Of a DNA stretch of 64,000 nt, positions 40,844 to 48,778 are shown in pieces (the stretch's first letter is position 1; each line of letters opens with the position of its first letter). Source of the DNA: Chelatococcus sp. (GTDB lineage Bacteria > Pseudomonadota > Alphaproteobacteria > Rhizobiales > Beijerinckiaceae); the NCBI GenBank assembly GCA_003248805.1, contig QFQY01000007.1:37293-101292 (forward strand), read 5' to 3'. Below the pieces are notes generated by a model. That model had not been told where the DNA came from. It saw only the letters and a program-made list of their open reading frames with translations, and did not search any database. The position numbers were made by a program, and so were the translations under genes.

Positions 40844-41128
40844 TCAGGCGCCCCTGTTCTTCACCGCGCCGATGATGGCCGTGAGGATGGCGCCACCCGC
40901 GCCACCGCTGATCAGATTGGTCACGATGCCGCCCAGGCTGAGATTGCCCCCTTGTGCGGCGGCGGTGATGGCAGGCAGGAGGAGCGGGAGCAACTGGCCG
41001 ACGATGCCGCCACCGACCAGGCCGGAGATCGTATTGCCCAGCGTGCCCAGATCGAAGGTCGGCGACGCCTTCCCGGCCGCGTTACCGCCGAGCGCGCCGG
41101 CGACGAGGTTGATCAGAAGCTGTTCCAT
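40844..41128 (-). CDS. Small glycine-rich hydrophobic protein
   Basis: The 94-residue protein is rich in Gly, Ala and Leu (ISGLVGGGIVGQLLPLLLPA, LISGGAGGAILTAIIGAV) and may be membrane associated or self-assembling. GGAG lies six bases before the ATG at 41128; an ATG two codons earlier adjoins the same GGAG and is less likely. I do not recognise a domain. It precedes the isomerase gene on the same strand by 139 bases and follows pgeF by 92; no clear operon. Confidence 0.7.
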   Translation of the reverse strand: MEQLLINLVAGALGGNAAGKASPTFDLGTLGNTISGLVGGGIVGQLLPLLLPAITAAAQGGNLSLGGIVTNLISGGAGGAILTAIIGAVKNRGA

Positions 41129-41220
41129 GAACATCTCCACGGCCACGTCATGTGACGATGGGACGATGCCTGCCCCCGTCGGAGGGAGCAATGTCGATTC
41201 GGGATGCCGCGCCCGGCTCT

Positions 41221-41985
41221 TCAGGCTAGCGCGATCGCCGAGATCAGCCGGCCGTAGTCGGGCTCGCCGCGATGCGTCGTGCGGCGATAGCTGAAGAAGC
41301 GCGCCTCGTCGGCATAGGTGCACAGCTCGAGATCGACGAAACGTCCGATGCCGGCCTCCTGCGCCCTGAGCGCGATGAAGGCCGGCAGGTCGAACATCGC
41401 ATGCGCCGCCTTCTGCGAGGGGGTGAAGAACCGCGAATAGGTTGCGTTCTCCGCCTTGAAGCGCTCGACGAATTCCGGCCCGACCTCATAGGCCCGCGCG
41501 GAGATGGTCGGGCCGAGCACGGCCAGAATCCGCTCGCGCCGCGCGCCCAGCTTCTCCATCTCGGTCACCGTGGCGCCGACGACGCCTCCGAAGGCGCCCT
41601 TCCAGCCGGCATGCGCGGCCCCGATGACGCCCGCTTCCGCATCGGCGAAGAGGATCGGCCCGCAATCGGCGGTCGACACGCCGAGCGCGACGCCATGGGC
41701 GATCGTCACCATCGCGTCCGCGCGCGGCCGCTCCGCCGGCCACGGCCCGGTGACGACCTCAACATCGGGCGAATGCACCTGGTAGAGGCTGACGAGATGC
41801 GAAGGCTCGACGCCGATATGCCGCGCCATGCGCCGGCGGTTCTCCGCGATCGCGGCGGAATCGTCGCTCGAGCCGAGCCCGCCGTTCAGCGAGGCATAGA
41901 TGCCGTCGGAAGCACCGCCCTCCCGCGTGAAGAAGGCGTGGCGGATGCCGGATTCGGCTGCGAGCTCCGGAGAGGTGATGAACAT
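41221..41985 (-). CDS. pgeF: Peptidoglycan editing factor PgeF
   Basis: The 254-residue protein belongs to the YfiH/PgeF family (once called multicopper polyphenol oxidase), which removes wrongly incorporated residues from peptidoglycan precursors. Metal- and active-site motifs are present: HAFFTREGGASDG near residue 15, QVHSPDV near 68, GVSTADCGPILF near 101 and GAAHAGWKG near 120. It is probably cytoplasmic. It follows the midA gene by 33 bases, and lgt, midA and pgeF form one minus-strand operon, common in this order. Confidence 0.93.
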   Translation of the reverse strand: MFITSPELAAESGIRHAFFTREGGASDGIYASLNGGLGSSDDSAAIAENRRRMARHIGVEPSHLVSLYQVHSPDVEVVTGPWPAERPRADAMVTIAHGVALGVSTADCGPILFADAEAGVIGAAHAGWKGAFGGVVGATVTEMEKLGARRERILAVLGPTISARAYEVGPEFVERFKAENATYSRFFTPSQKAAHAMFDLPAFIALRAQEAGIGRFVDLELCTYADEARFFSYRRTTHRGEPDYGRLISAIALA

Positions 41986-42018
41986 GGCGTCTCCTGCGGC
42001 CGTCGATTCGACGACGGC

Positions 42019-43134
42019 TTACGTCCGCTCTGGCAGGCGATGAAGGTCAAATCCGGGCAAGGGCGGCAGCGCCGGATGCGATAGCGCCAGAACCTTGAAC
42101 AAATCGCCCATGCCGGTCTCGCCGCGCTCGGTCAGCCGCGCCGCGGCCGTGGCGATCGCCTCGCTCTGGGCGGGCGTCGCCTTCGCCGCCAGCGCCAGCG
42201 CACGCTCCGCGAGGCCGAGCGCCAGCAGGAAATCGCCCTGCGTCGCCGGCCCATGGGCGGCCGCGCCGACCGCGAGGCCCGCCCGCGCCATGCGCGCGAA
42301 ATCGACATGCACCGTGAGGTCGGCCTCGCCCGGCTCGGCCAGCACGTCGACGAAGCGATGCGCCTTGACCGCCTGCAGCGTGTCGCCGAAGCCCGACGCC
42401 GTCGCGCCATAGTCGATGAACAGCGCGCCACCGCCCGCCAGGGCGACATGCCGCGATAGGGCGGCCACGACATCGAGAGCCGCCTGAGGCTGCTCGAAGA
42501 CCGTGCCGGGCGCGGTGGCCCCGCTCTCGCCCGCACGCGCCCCGGGCAGCCTCGCCACGGTCTCGCCCGACAGCCCCCACGCCAGTTCGCCCGCCGGGCC
42601 GAGGCCGAGGAGCCGCTCGCGCCAGCCGGCCTCGGTCGCGACGAACTGGTCGAGCGGGAGGGCGTCCAGGAACTCGTTGGCGATGACGATGACGGGCCCC
42701 TCCAGCGCCGTCTCGATGCGGTCGTGCCAGACCGGCTCGGCAAGGCCCGAAAGCGTGCGCGCCTGCGCCGCGCGCAGCACCGGGCTGGTCTCGACGAGAT
42801 GGACCGAGACGCCGGCCCGCAGCGCCGGAACGACCTTCAGCGCCCGCAGCGCGTCGGCCATCAGCGTGCCGCGCCCCGGCCCGAGCTCGACGAGCCTGAC
42901 GCGCCCGGGCGCCCCCATCGCCTGCCAGAGATGAGCCGCCCACAGGCCGATCAGCTCGCCGAACATCTGGCTGATCTCCGGCGCGGTGGTGAAGTCGCCG
43001 CCCGCCCCGAAGGGATCGCGCGTCATGTAGTAGCCATGGCGCGGATCGCCGAGACACAGCGCCATGTAGCGCGAGACGGGGATCGGCCCCTCGTCCCGGA
43101 TCAGCCTGACGATGGCGTCCCCGAGCGCGCTCAA
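42019..43134 (-). CDS. SAM-dependent methyltransferase, MidA/NDUFAF7 family
   Basis: The 371-residue protein matches the COG1565 family whose mitochondrial member NDUFAF7 methylates an arginine of respiratory complex I. Family motifs are DPRHGYYMTRDPFGAGGDFT near residue 31, PEISQMFGELIGLW near 54, the SAM loop VELGPGRGTLM near 82 and IANEFLDALPLDQF near 148. The start seems to be TTG at 43134, overlapping the lgt stop as TTGA; no upstream ATG lies in frame close to the domain. The bacterial target is uncertain. Confidence 0.85.
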   Translation of the reverse strand: MSALGDAIVRLIRDEGPIPVSRYMALCLGDPRHGYYMTRDPFGAGGDFTTAPEISQMFGELIGLWAAHLWQAMGAPGRVRLVELGPGRGTLMADALRALKVVPALRAGVSVHLVETSPVLRAAQARTLSGLAEPVWHDRIETALEGPVIVIANEFLDALPLDQFVATEAGWRERLLGLGPAGELAWGLSGETVARLPGARAGESGATAPGTVFEQPQAALDVVAALSRHVALAGGGALFIDYGATASGFGDTLQAVKAHRFVDVLAEPGEADLTVHVDFARMARAGLAVGAAAHGPATQGDFLLALGLAERALALAAKATPAQSEAIATAAARLTERGETGMGDLFKVLALSHPALPPLPGFDLHRLPERT

Positions 43135-43970
43135 GCCGCGGCGCGCCGCGAGCGCAGCACGAGCCAGAGCCCGGCCGCGAAGACCGGCAACGAAAGCAGC
43201 ATGCCCATGGTCACGCCGCCCGAGAGCGCGTCGACCGAGCGCCCGAACAGAAAGCCGAGCTGCGGATCGGGCTCGCGGAAGAACTCGCAGACGATGCGCG
43301 CGACGGCATAGCCCATGCCGAAGACGCCGGCGACGAGCCCCGGCCGCTTGAAGCCACCCGCCCGCACGAGCAGGCCGAGCAACACGAACAGGACCAGGCC
43401 TTCTCCGAGCGCCTCGTAGAGCTGGCTCGGATGGCGCGGCAGCGGCCCGCCATTGGGAAAGACCATCGCATAGGGAAAGTCCGGCGCCGGCCGCCCCCAG
43501 AGCTCGCCATTGATGAAGTTGGCGATGCGCCCGAGGAAGAGCCCGATCGGGACCACCGTCGCGGCGAGATCGAAGACGCTGAGCGCCGGATAGCCCCGGC
43601 GTTTCGCGAACAGCCACAGGCCGAGCGTCGCCCCCAGAAGCCCGCCATGAAAGGACATACCGCCCTGCCAGACCGCGACGATGTCCTGCGGCCGGGCGAG
43701 ATAGCGTTCGAGGTCGTAGAAGAGCACGAAGCCGATGCGCCCGCCGAGCACGACGCCGAAGGCGACGAAGAGCAGCATGTCGTCGAGGGATTCGGGCGTC
43801 GGCCGCGCCCGCCCGCCCCACAGCCTCTCGGCGGAGACGAGCCTGCGCGCATACCACCAGCCGCCGAGCAGTCCCGCGACATAGGCGAGCCCGTACCATT
43901 TGACCGAGAGCGGCCCGAGCTGGACCGCGACCGGGTCGATCATCGGGAAGGGGATGGCGAAAACGGGCAT
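43131..43970 (-). CDS. lgt: Prolipoprotein diacylglyceryl transferase
   Basis: Lgt (279 residues) is an inner-membrane enzyme with about seven helices that transfers diacylglycerol from phosphatidylglycerol to the lipobox cysteine of prolipoproteins. The signature GRIANFINGELWGR is near residue 146, and the essential HGGLLGATLG near 108; YGLAYVAGLL near 26 is also family typical. The start ATG at 43970 gives MPVFAIPFPMIDPVAVQLGP. It is first in an operon with midA and pgeF; its stop overlaps the midA start. Confidence 0.95.
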   Translation of the reverse strand: MPVFAIPFPMIDPVAVQLGPLSVKWYGLAYVAGLLGGWWYARRLVSAERLWGGRARPTPESLDDMLLFVAFGVVLGGRIGFVLFYDLERYLARPQDIVAVWQGGMSFHGGLLGATLGLWLFAKRRGYPALSVFDLAATVVPIGLFLGRIANFINGELWGRPAPDFPYAMVFPNGGPLPRHPSQLYEALGEGLVLFVLLGLLVRAGGFKRPGLVAGVFGMGYAVARIVCEFFREPDPQLGFLFGRSVDALSGGVTMGMLLSLPVFAAGLWLVLRSRRAAA

Positions 43971-44030
43971 GAGGCTGCGGCTCCGATGAGCGGCACCTGA
44001 TGCCGCCCTGCGGGCCGCGCGGTCAAGGAC

Positions 44031-44056
44031 AAAACCCGCCGCCTTGCAGCGGCGGG
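44031..44056 (-). terminator. Intrinsic terminator after the small coiled-coil gene
   Basis: On the minus strand CCCGCCGC and GCGGCGGG (44035-44042 with 44049-44056) form a perfect 8-base-pair stem followed by TTTTG. It ends the rpsU transcription unit. Confidence 0.8.
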
Positions 44057-44076
44057 CAACAGGATCGAGACGCCGT

Positions 44077-44337
44077 TCAGGCCTTCGCGACCCGACGCAC
44101 GGTCTTCTTGGCCGCAGGCTTGATCGCGACGGGCGCGGCCGCCTTGGCCTGCGCCTCCTCCGCGTCCCGGGCGAGACGCAGCGCCCGCAGGCGCTCCGTC
44201 TTCAGCCGAACCTGCTGGCCTTCGTCTTCCTGCGCCTTCCAGGCCTGCATCGCCTCGCGCTTGCGCTGCTCCGACTTCTCGAAGGAGGCCTCGGCGCGCG
44301 CCTTGATCTCGTCCAGCTTCATGTGGCGGCTCGACAT
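44077..44337 (-). CDS. Small charged coiled-coil protein downstream of rpsU
   Basis: The 86-residue protein is mostly charged helix (KLDEIKARAEASFEKSEQRK, then EDEGQQVRLKTERLRALRLA) with a basic Ala/Lys-rich tail (AAKKTVRRVAKA). The start is the ATG at 44337, with GGAGG eight bases upstream; an earlier in-frame ATG at 44361 lacks one. It follows rpsU by 33 bases and shares its terminator. The function is unknown; the basic tail could bind RNA, perhaps with the ribosome, which is inference from its partner. Confidence 0.8.
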   Translation of the reverse strand: MSSRHMKLDEIKARAEASFEKSEQRKREAMQAWKAQEDEGQQVRLKTERLRALRLARDAEEAQAKAAAPVAIKPAAKKTVRRVAKA

Positions 44338-44370
44338 CTTCGTTTCCTCCACTTCACTCACGGGCTGGAC

Positions 44371-44658
44371 TCAGAAGCTCGGACGCGGCGTGGCACCGGC
44401 GGCGGCCGCGCCCGGCCGGCCCCTGCCCGGCAGCACCTTGCGCTTCGGCGCCGGCAGCAGGCCTTCGCGCTGCGCCTGCTTGCGGGCCGCCTTCTTCGAA
44501 CGCCTGACGGCTTCGGCCTTCTCGCGGGTGCGCCGCTCGGACGGCTTCTCGTAGGAGCGCCGCTGCTTCATCTCGCGAAACACGCCCTCGCGCTGCATCT
44601 TCTTCTTGAGCACGCGAAGCGCCTGCTCGACGTTGTTGTCGCGGACGAGGACCTGCAT
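44371..44658 (-). CDS. rpsU: 30S ribosomal protein S21
   Basis: S21 sits on the small subunit near the anti-Shine-Dalgarno end of 16S rRNA and helps initiation. The conserved core is MQVLVRDNNVEQALRVLKKK followed by REGVFREMKQRRSYEKPSER. At 95 residues it is longer than the usual 70, with a basic and then Gly/Ala/Pro-rich tail (VLPGRGRPGAAAAGATPRPS), a feature seen in related alphaproteobacteria. AAAGGAA precedes the ATG. It forms a small operon with the coiled-coil gene downstream. Confidence 0.96.
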   Translation of the reverse strand: MQVLVRDNNVEQALRVLKKKMQREGVFREMKQRRSYEKPSERRTREKAEAVRRSKKAARKQAQREGLLPAPKRKVLPGRGRPGAAAAGATPRPSF

Positions 44659-44683
44659 CGGGTATTCCTTTCTCGAAAAGCAA

Positions 44684-44712
44684 AAGGGCCGGGCATGGAT
44701 GTCCCGACCCTT
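44684..44712 (-). terminator. Intrinsic terminator of the cold-shock gene
   Basis: On the minus strand a 10-base-pair stem (44703-44712 with 44684-44693, one T-G wobble) is followed by TTGCTTTTC. It lies between the cold-shock gene and rpsU. Confidence 0.75.
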
Positions 44713-44799
44713 CGTCAGCCGATGGCTCAGAGTTCTGCGACTGGGCGCCAGTACATCCGTGGTCGCCAGTGAGCCGCGCGGGCTCCGAGCCTTTCGGCC

Positions 44800-45009
44800 T
44801 TATTCGGCGCGCAGGTTGTCGGCGGACATCTTGCCCGACCGCTTGTCCTGCACCAGTTCGTAGGCGATCTTCTGGCCTTCGCGCAGATCGCGCATGCCAG
44901 CCCGCTCCACGGCGCTGATGTGGACGAACACGTCCTGACCGCCGTCATCCGGCTGAATGAAACCGAAACCCTTGGTGGAATTGAACCACTTGACCGAACC
45001 AGAGCTCAT
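44800..45009 (-). CDS. Cold shock protein (CspA family)
   Basis: The 69-residue protein is a single cold-shock domain with both RNA-binding motifs: RNP1 as KGFGFIQPDDG near residue 13 and RNP2 as DVFVHISAV near 26. It melts RNA structure or binds single-stranded nucleic acid. The ATG at 45009 is set by GGGAGG six bases upstream; the longer upstream frame is the leader. A promoter at 45153-45181 implies a leader of about 135 bases, a usual feature of regulated csp genes. Confidence 0.96.
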   Translation of the reverse strand: MSSGSVKWFNSTKGFGFIQPDDGGQDVFVHISAVERAGMRDLREGQKIAYELVQDKRSGKMSADNLRAE

Positions 45010-45152
45010 CTGAAGCCTCCCATGCTCGCGTTTTATCAAGCCGTGCCTTGCGACACAGCGACGAATTCGATCAGAGGAGAAGGTCGTCAGCGTGACGTGC
45101 TCCGCTGGCGAAGCACGAAGGGCCAAGTCGTTCGGCCTAACATCGAAAGCGA

Positions 45153-45181
45153 AATATGGGCGCGCAGCGCCATTTTGTCAA
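45153..45181 (-). promoter_or_regulatory. Predicted promoter of the cold-shock gene
   Basis: On the minus strand a consensus TTGACA (45176-45181) and CATATT (45153-45158) are separated by exactly 17 bases. The expected transcript starts near 45146, giving a 5' leader of about 135 bases. The 443-base gap 45010-45452 holds this promoter and leader, a diverged palindromic repeat at 45391-45432 and an AT-rich patch near 45235-45275; no gene is seen. Confidence 0.7.
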
Positions 45182-45390
45182 ATCCGGGCCGGGAAATTCA
45201 GAAAAACACCTGATTGATCTTGGCGCGAATTCCTCACCAACATCATGATAACAAACCGAATTATTATCGAGACGATACGTCATCCCGACGCGACGGGCAC
45301 CGCGACGGCCAAACGCCGAAATGGCGTGGGGCCGAGCGCTCTGCCACGCCCCGCCGGGGGCTTTCGGAGACGGTTTGAAAACGGCCGCAG

Positions 45391-45432
45391 CCCTCGTCCG
45401 CCGAGACGTGCGCGGCTCCTCGGGATGAGGGG
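45391..45432 (-). repeat. Diverged copy of the palindromic REP-like repeat
   Basis: On the minus strand this reads CCCTCATCCCGAGGAGCCGC, then CACGTCTCGGCGGACGAGGG, a member of the family that brackets the GIY-YIG gene. Its ends CCCTCATCC and GGACGAGGG pair with one mismatch. It lies just after the oxidoreductase stop codon, where it may act as a transcript end. No nuclease gene adjoins it. Confidence 0.7.
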
Positions 45433-45452
45433 TCGCATTGTCGAACGGGCCG

Positions 45453-46469
45453 TCAGAGCTTGACGATCAGCTTTCCGAAATTCCGGCCCTCGAGCAGCCC
45501 GATGAAAGCTTCCGGAGCCTTCTCCAGCCCCTCGACCACGTCTTCCTTGTACTTGACCGCACCGCTCGCGATCCATTCCGCCATCTCCCGGTCGAAGACG
45601 GGGCGCTGATCGGCGAATTCGCGCTGGATGAAACCCCGGATCGTCAGGCTCTTCGACAGCACCTGACGCATCACCACCGGCAGCCGGTCCGGCCCCTCGA
45701 ACGGCCCCTCGCTGTTGTACTGCGCGATCAGCCCGCAGACCGGGATGCGCGCGAAGCTGTTGAGCAGCGGGAACACCGCGTCCCAGACCTTGCCGCCGAC
45801 ATTCTCGAAATAGACGTCGATGCCGTCGGGGCAGGCGGCGGCGAGATCCTCGGCGAGGGTCTCGGAGCGATGGTCGACGACGGCGTCGAACCCGAAGGTC
45901 TCGCGGACGAAGGCGCATTTCTCCGGGCCGCCGGCGATGCCGACCGCCCGCGCGCCCTTGATCCGCGCGATCTGGCCGACCGCCGAGCCGACAGGCCCGC
46001 TCGCGGCCGCCGCCACCACCGTCTCGCCCTTCTTCGGTTGGCCGATCGTCAGCAGACCTGCATAGGCGGTGAAGCCCGGCATGCCGAGCACGCCCAGCGC
46101 GGTGGTCACGGGCGCGACAGCGGGATCGAGCTTGCGCAGCCCCTTGCCCTCGGCGACAGCATGCGACTGCCAGCCGGAATGCGAGAGCACGACGTCGCCC
46201 GGCTTCAGACCGGGATGGCGGCTCTCCACCACCTCGGCGACCGTGCCGCCTTCCATCACGGCACCGATCTCGGTCGGCGCGGCATAGCTCTTCGCGGCGC
46301 TCATCCGCCCGCGCATGTAGGGATCGAGCGAGAGATAGAGAATGCGCAGGAGAACCTGTCCGTCCCCGATCGGCGGGAGCACCATGGACTCCAGCCTGAA
46401 ATTCTCCGGTTTCGGGCGCCCGGCGGGGCGGGACGCCAGCACGATGCGTCGGTTCTCGGCGGCGGGCAT
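45453..46469 (-). CDS. NADP-dependent medium-chain oxidoreductase (CurA-like)
   Basis: The 338-residue protein is a zinc-free medium-chain reductase of the leukotriene B4 dehydrogenase/CurA type, which reduces the double bond of enones. Segments visible are LYLSLDPYMRGRMS near residue 45, the nucleotide-binding AAASGPVGSAVGQIARIKGA near 150, and the family's GIDVYFENVGGKVWDAV near 216. The start is the ATG at 46469, preceded by GAGAGGAA; an ATG nine codons earlier is also open. The physiological substrate is unknown. It is divergent from uvrC. Confidence 0.9.
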   Translation of the reverse strand: MPAAENRRIVLASRPAGRPKPENFRLESMVLPPIGDGQVLLRILYLSLDPYMRGRMSAAKSYAAPTEIGAVMEGGTVAEVVESRHPGLKPGDVVLSHSGWQSHAVAEGKGLRKLDPAVAPVTTALGVLGMPGFTAYAGLLTIGQPKKGETVVAAAASGPVGSAVGQIARIKGARAVGIAGGPEKCAFVRETFGFDAVVDHRSETLAEDLAAACPDGIDVYFENVGGKVWDAVFPLLNSFARIPVCGLIAQYNSEGPFEGPDRLPVVMRQVLSKSLTIRGFIQREFADQRPVFDREMAEWIASGAVKYKEDVVEGLEKAPEAFIGLLEGRNFGKLIVKL

Positions 46470-46606
46470 GGGCTTTTTCCTCTCGCTGGAGCGCATCGCT
46501 CGGGATGCCGGAGTTCATATGGGGCGCCGTCCCGGCGGCTGCACCGCCCGCGGGCCTGCATCGTCGATCGCGATCCTGACATGACGAAGCCACTCCGGCA
46601 TCCTAC

Positions 46607-48736
46607 ATGCACGCCATGAGTCGCGAACGCCCAGACCCATTTCCAGACGAGCCGGACGACCTGCCGGAGGACGACACCGAGGACGAGGAGGACTCCCTCG
46701 CCGCGCCGACGCTCGATCTCGCCGAAGCGGCGCCGGGTGCACTCAGGGCTGGCATCGAGGTCATCCAGGACTTCGCCAGGCATCTGCCCAACAAGCCCGG
46801 CGTCTACCGCATGTTCGATCGCGCGGGCGAGGTCCTCTATGTCGGCAAGGCCAAGAGCCTGAAGAACCGGGTGACGGCCTATGCGCGCGGCATGGCCCAC
46901 ACCAACGCCGTCGCGCGGATGATCGCCGAGACGGCGAACATGGAGTTCGTCACCACCGGCACGGAAACCGAGGCGCTCCTGCTGGAGTCGAACCTCATCA
47001 AGCAGCTCAGGCCGCGCTACAACGTGCTGCTGCGGGACGACAAGTCCTTCCCCTATATCCTGCTCACCGCGGATCACGCGGCGCCCGCTTTGCTGAAGCA
47101 TCGCGGCTCGCGCCATCGCAAGGGCGAGTATTTCGGCCCCTTCGCCTCGGTCTGGGCGGTGAAACGCACCATCGACGCGCTGCAGAAGGCCTTCCTGATC
47201 CGGACCTGCTCGGATTCCTTCTACGAGAACCGCACCCGGCCCTGCCTGCTCTATCAGATCAAGCGCTGCGCCGGGCCCTGCACCGGCGAGGTCAGCATTC
47301 CCGAATACCAGGCGCTGGCCGGCCAGGCGCGCGACTTCCTGTCGGGGCGCTCCAGCGCCGTGAAGCGGCTTCTGTCGGCGCGCATGCAGGAGGCGGCGGA
47401 GGAACTCGAATTCGAGAAGGCGGCGCGCTATCGCGACCGGCTGGCGGCCCTCTCGGCCGTGCAGGCGGGGCAGGACATCAACACGCAGGGCGTCGAGGAG
47501 GCGGACGTCTTCGCCATCGACGAGCAGGCGGGCCAGTTCTGCGTCGAGATCTTCTTCTTCCGCAACCACCAGAACTGGGGCAACCGCGCGCTCTTTCCCC
47601 GCGCCGACCGCTCGCTGACGCCGGAGGAGGTGCTCGCCTCGGTCGTCGCCCAGTTCTACGACGACAAGCCGCCGCCGCGCCTCGTGCTGCTCTCGCACCC
47701 GGTCGAGGAAATCGAGCTGATCGCCCAGGCGCTCTCCGCCCGCGCCGGCCGCAAGGTCGAGGTCGCCCATCCCAGGCGCGGCGAGCGCGCCGATCTCGTC
47801 GAGCATGCGCGCAAGAACGCGCGCGAGGCCCTGGCCCGCAAGCTCGCCGACAATGCCGGGCAGAACGCCCTGCTCGGCGCGCTCGGCACAGCCTTCGGGA
47901 TGCAGAAGGCTCCGCGCCGCGTCGAGGTCTACGACAACTCCCACATCATGGGCACCAATGCCGTCGGCGGCATGATCGTCGCCGGGCCGGACGGCTTCAT
48001 GAAGAGCCACTACCGGACCTTCAACATCTCGACCGACACCATCGCCGGCGACGATTTCGGCATGATGCGCGAGGTCCTGACGCGCCGCTTCGCCCGGCTG
48101 GCGAAGGAGGGCGCGGTCACCGCGACCGGCTCTCCTCCCCCTCGTGGGGAGGAGTTGGAGGTGGGGGACGAACGACCGGGTGAGCCTTCGCCAAGCGGCA
48201 CGCCCCCCCTCTCTGCCTCTCCTCCACAAAGGGGGAGAGAAGAGCCGGACTCGCGAGCAGCCGAGCCCGACGACACCCCCTTCCCGTCCCGTCCCGATCT
48301 CGTCATCGTCGACGGCGGCAAGGGCCAGTTCGGCGCGGCGCTCAAGATCATGCGGGAGCTCGGCGCCGGCGACATCCCGCTGGTCGCCATCGCCAAGGGC
48401 GAGGACCGCAACGCCATGCGCGAGACCTTCCACATGGAGGGCCGCGAGCCCTTCAAGCTGCAGCCGCGCGATCCGGCGCTCTACTTCATCCAGCGCCTGC
48501 GCGACGAGGCGCATCGTTTCGCCATCGGCACCCACCGCGCCAAACGCAAGCGCGACACGATGAAGAACCCGCTGGACGAGATTCCCGGCATCGGCCCGAC
48601 GCGCAAGCGCGCGCTCCTGCTGCATTTCGGCACCGTGAAGGCGATCCAGCGCGCCAAGCTGGAGGACCTGATGCAGGCGCCCGGCGTCAACGCCGCGACG
48701 GCCAAGGCCGTGCACCAGTTCTTTCACGATGCGTAG
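46607..48736 (+). CDS. uvrC: Excinuclease ABC subunit C with an in-frame insertion
   Basis: UvrC makes both incisions in nucleotide excision repair. The 709-residue protein has an N-terminal GIY-YIG domain (NKPGVYRMFDRAGEVLYVGK near residue 64), a UVR motif (RMQEAAEELEFEKAARYRDR near 260), the RNase H-like endonuclease region (EVYDNSHIMGTNAVGGMIVA near 440, VIVDGGKGQFGAALKIM near 565) and C-terminal helix-hairpin-helix motifs (IPGIGPTRKRALLLHFG). It is longer than usual, in part from an acidic N-terminal extension and in part because residues about 509-545 come from a palindromic element also found in the hydantoinase gene. The frame stays open, so the enzyme is probably functional. Confidence 0.96.
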   Translation: MHAMSRERPDPFPDEPDDLPEDDTEDEEDSLAAPTLDLAEAAPGALRAGIEVIQDFARHLPNKPGVYRMFDRAGEVLYVGKAKSLKNRVTAYARGMAHTNAVARMIAETANMEFVTTGTETEALLLESNLIKQLRPRYNVLLRDDKSFPYILLTADHAAPALLKHRGSRHRKGEYFGPFASVWAVKRTIDALQKAFLIRTCSDSFYENRTRPCLLYQIKRCAGPCTGEVSIPEYQALAGQARDFLSGRSSAVKRLLSARMQEAAEELEFEKAARYRDRLAALSAVQAGQDINTQGVEEADVFAIDEQAGQFCVEIFFFRNHQNWGNRALFPRADRSLTPEEVLASVVAQFYDDKPPPRLVLLSHPVEEIELIAQALSARAGRKVEVAHPRRGERADLVEHARKNAREALARKLADNAGQNALLGALGTAFGMQKAPRRVEVYDNSHIMGTNAVGGMIVAGPDGFMKSHYRTFNISTDTIAGDDFGMMREVLTRRFARLAKEGAVTATGSPPPRGEELEVGDERPGEPSPSGTPPLSASPPQRGREEPDSRAAEPDDTPFPSRPDLVIVDGGKGQFGAALKIMRELGAGDIPLVAIAKGEDRNAMRETFHMEGREPFKLQPRDPALYFIQRLRDEAHRFAIGTHRAKRKRDTMKNPLDEIPGIGPTRKRALLLHFGTVKAIQRAKLEDLMQAPGVNAATAKAVHQFFHDA
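48131..48242 (+). repeat. Palindromic element in frame inside uvrC
   Basis: About 112 bases with hairpin-forming ends (TCCTCCCCCTCGTGGGGAGG at one end) and a core that is the complement of GTGCCGCTTGGCGAAGGCTC. It encodes GEPSPSGTPPLSASPPQRGR. The element at 24881-24988 is the same family, and with respect to each coding strand both copies have the same direction and frame. Confidence 0.85.
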
Positions 48737-48778
48737 GAGTTTCGCGCCCATCGCGGCTTTGCGTGTTGACGCTGGCCC

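Noticed and set aside
48131..48242. A CRISPR-like or tandem repeat structure in uvrC
   Set aside because: Only one element is present here, with hairpin ends and no regularly spaced repeats; no CRISPR array was seen anywhere in the window.
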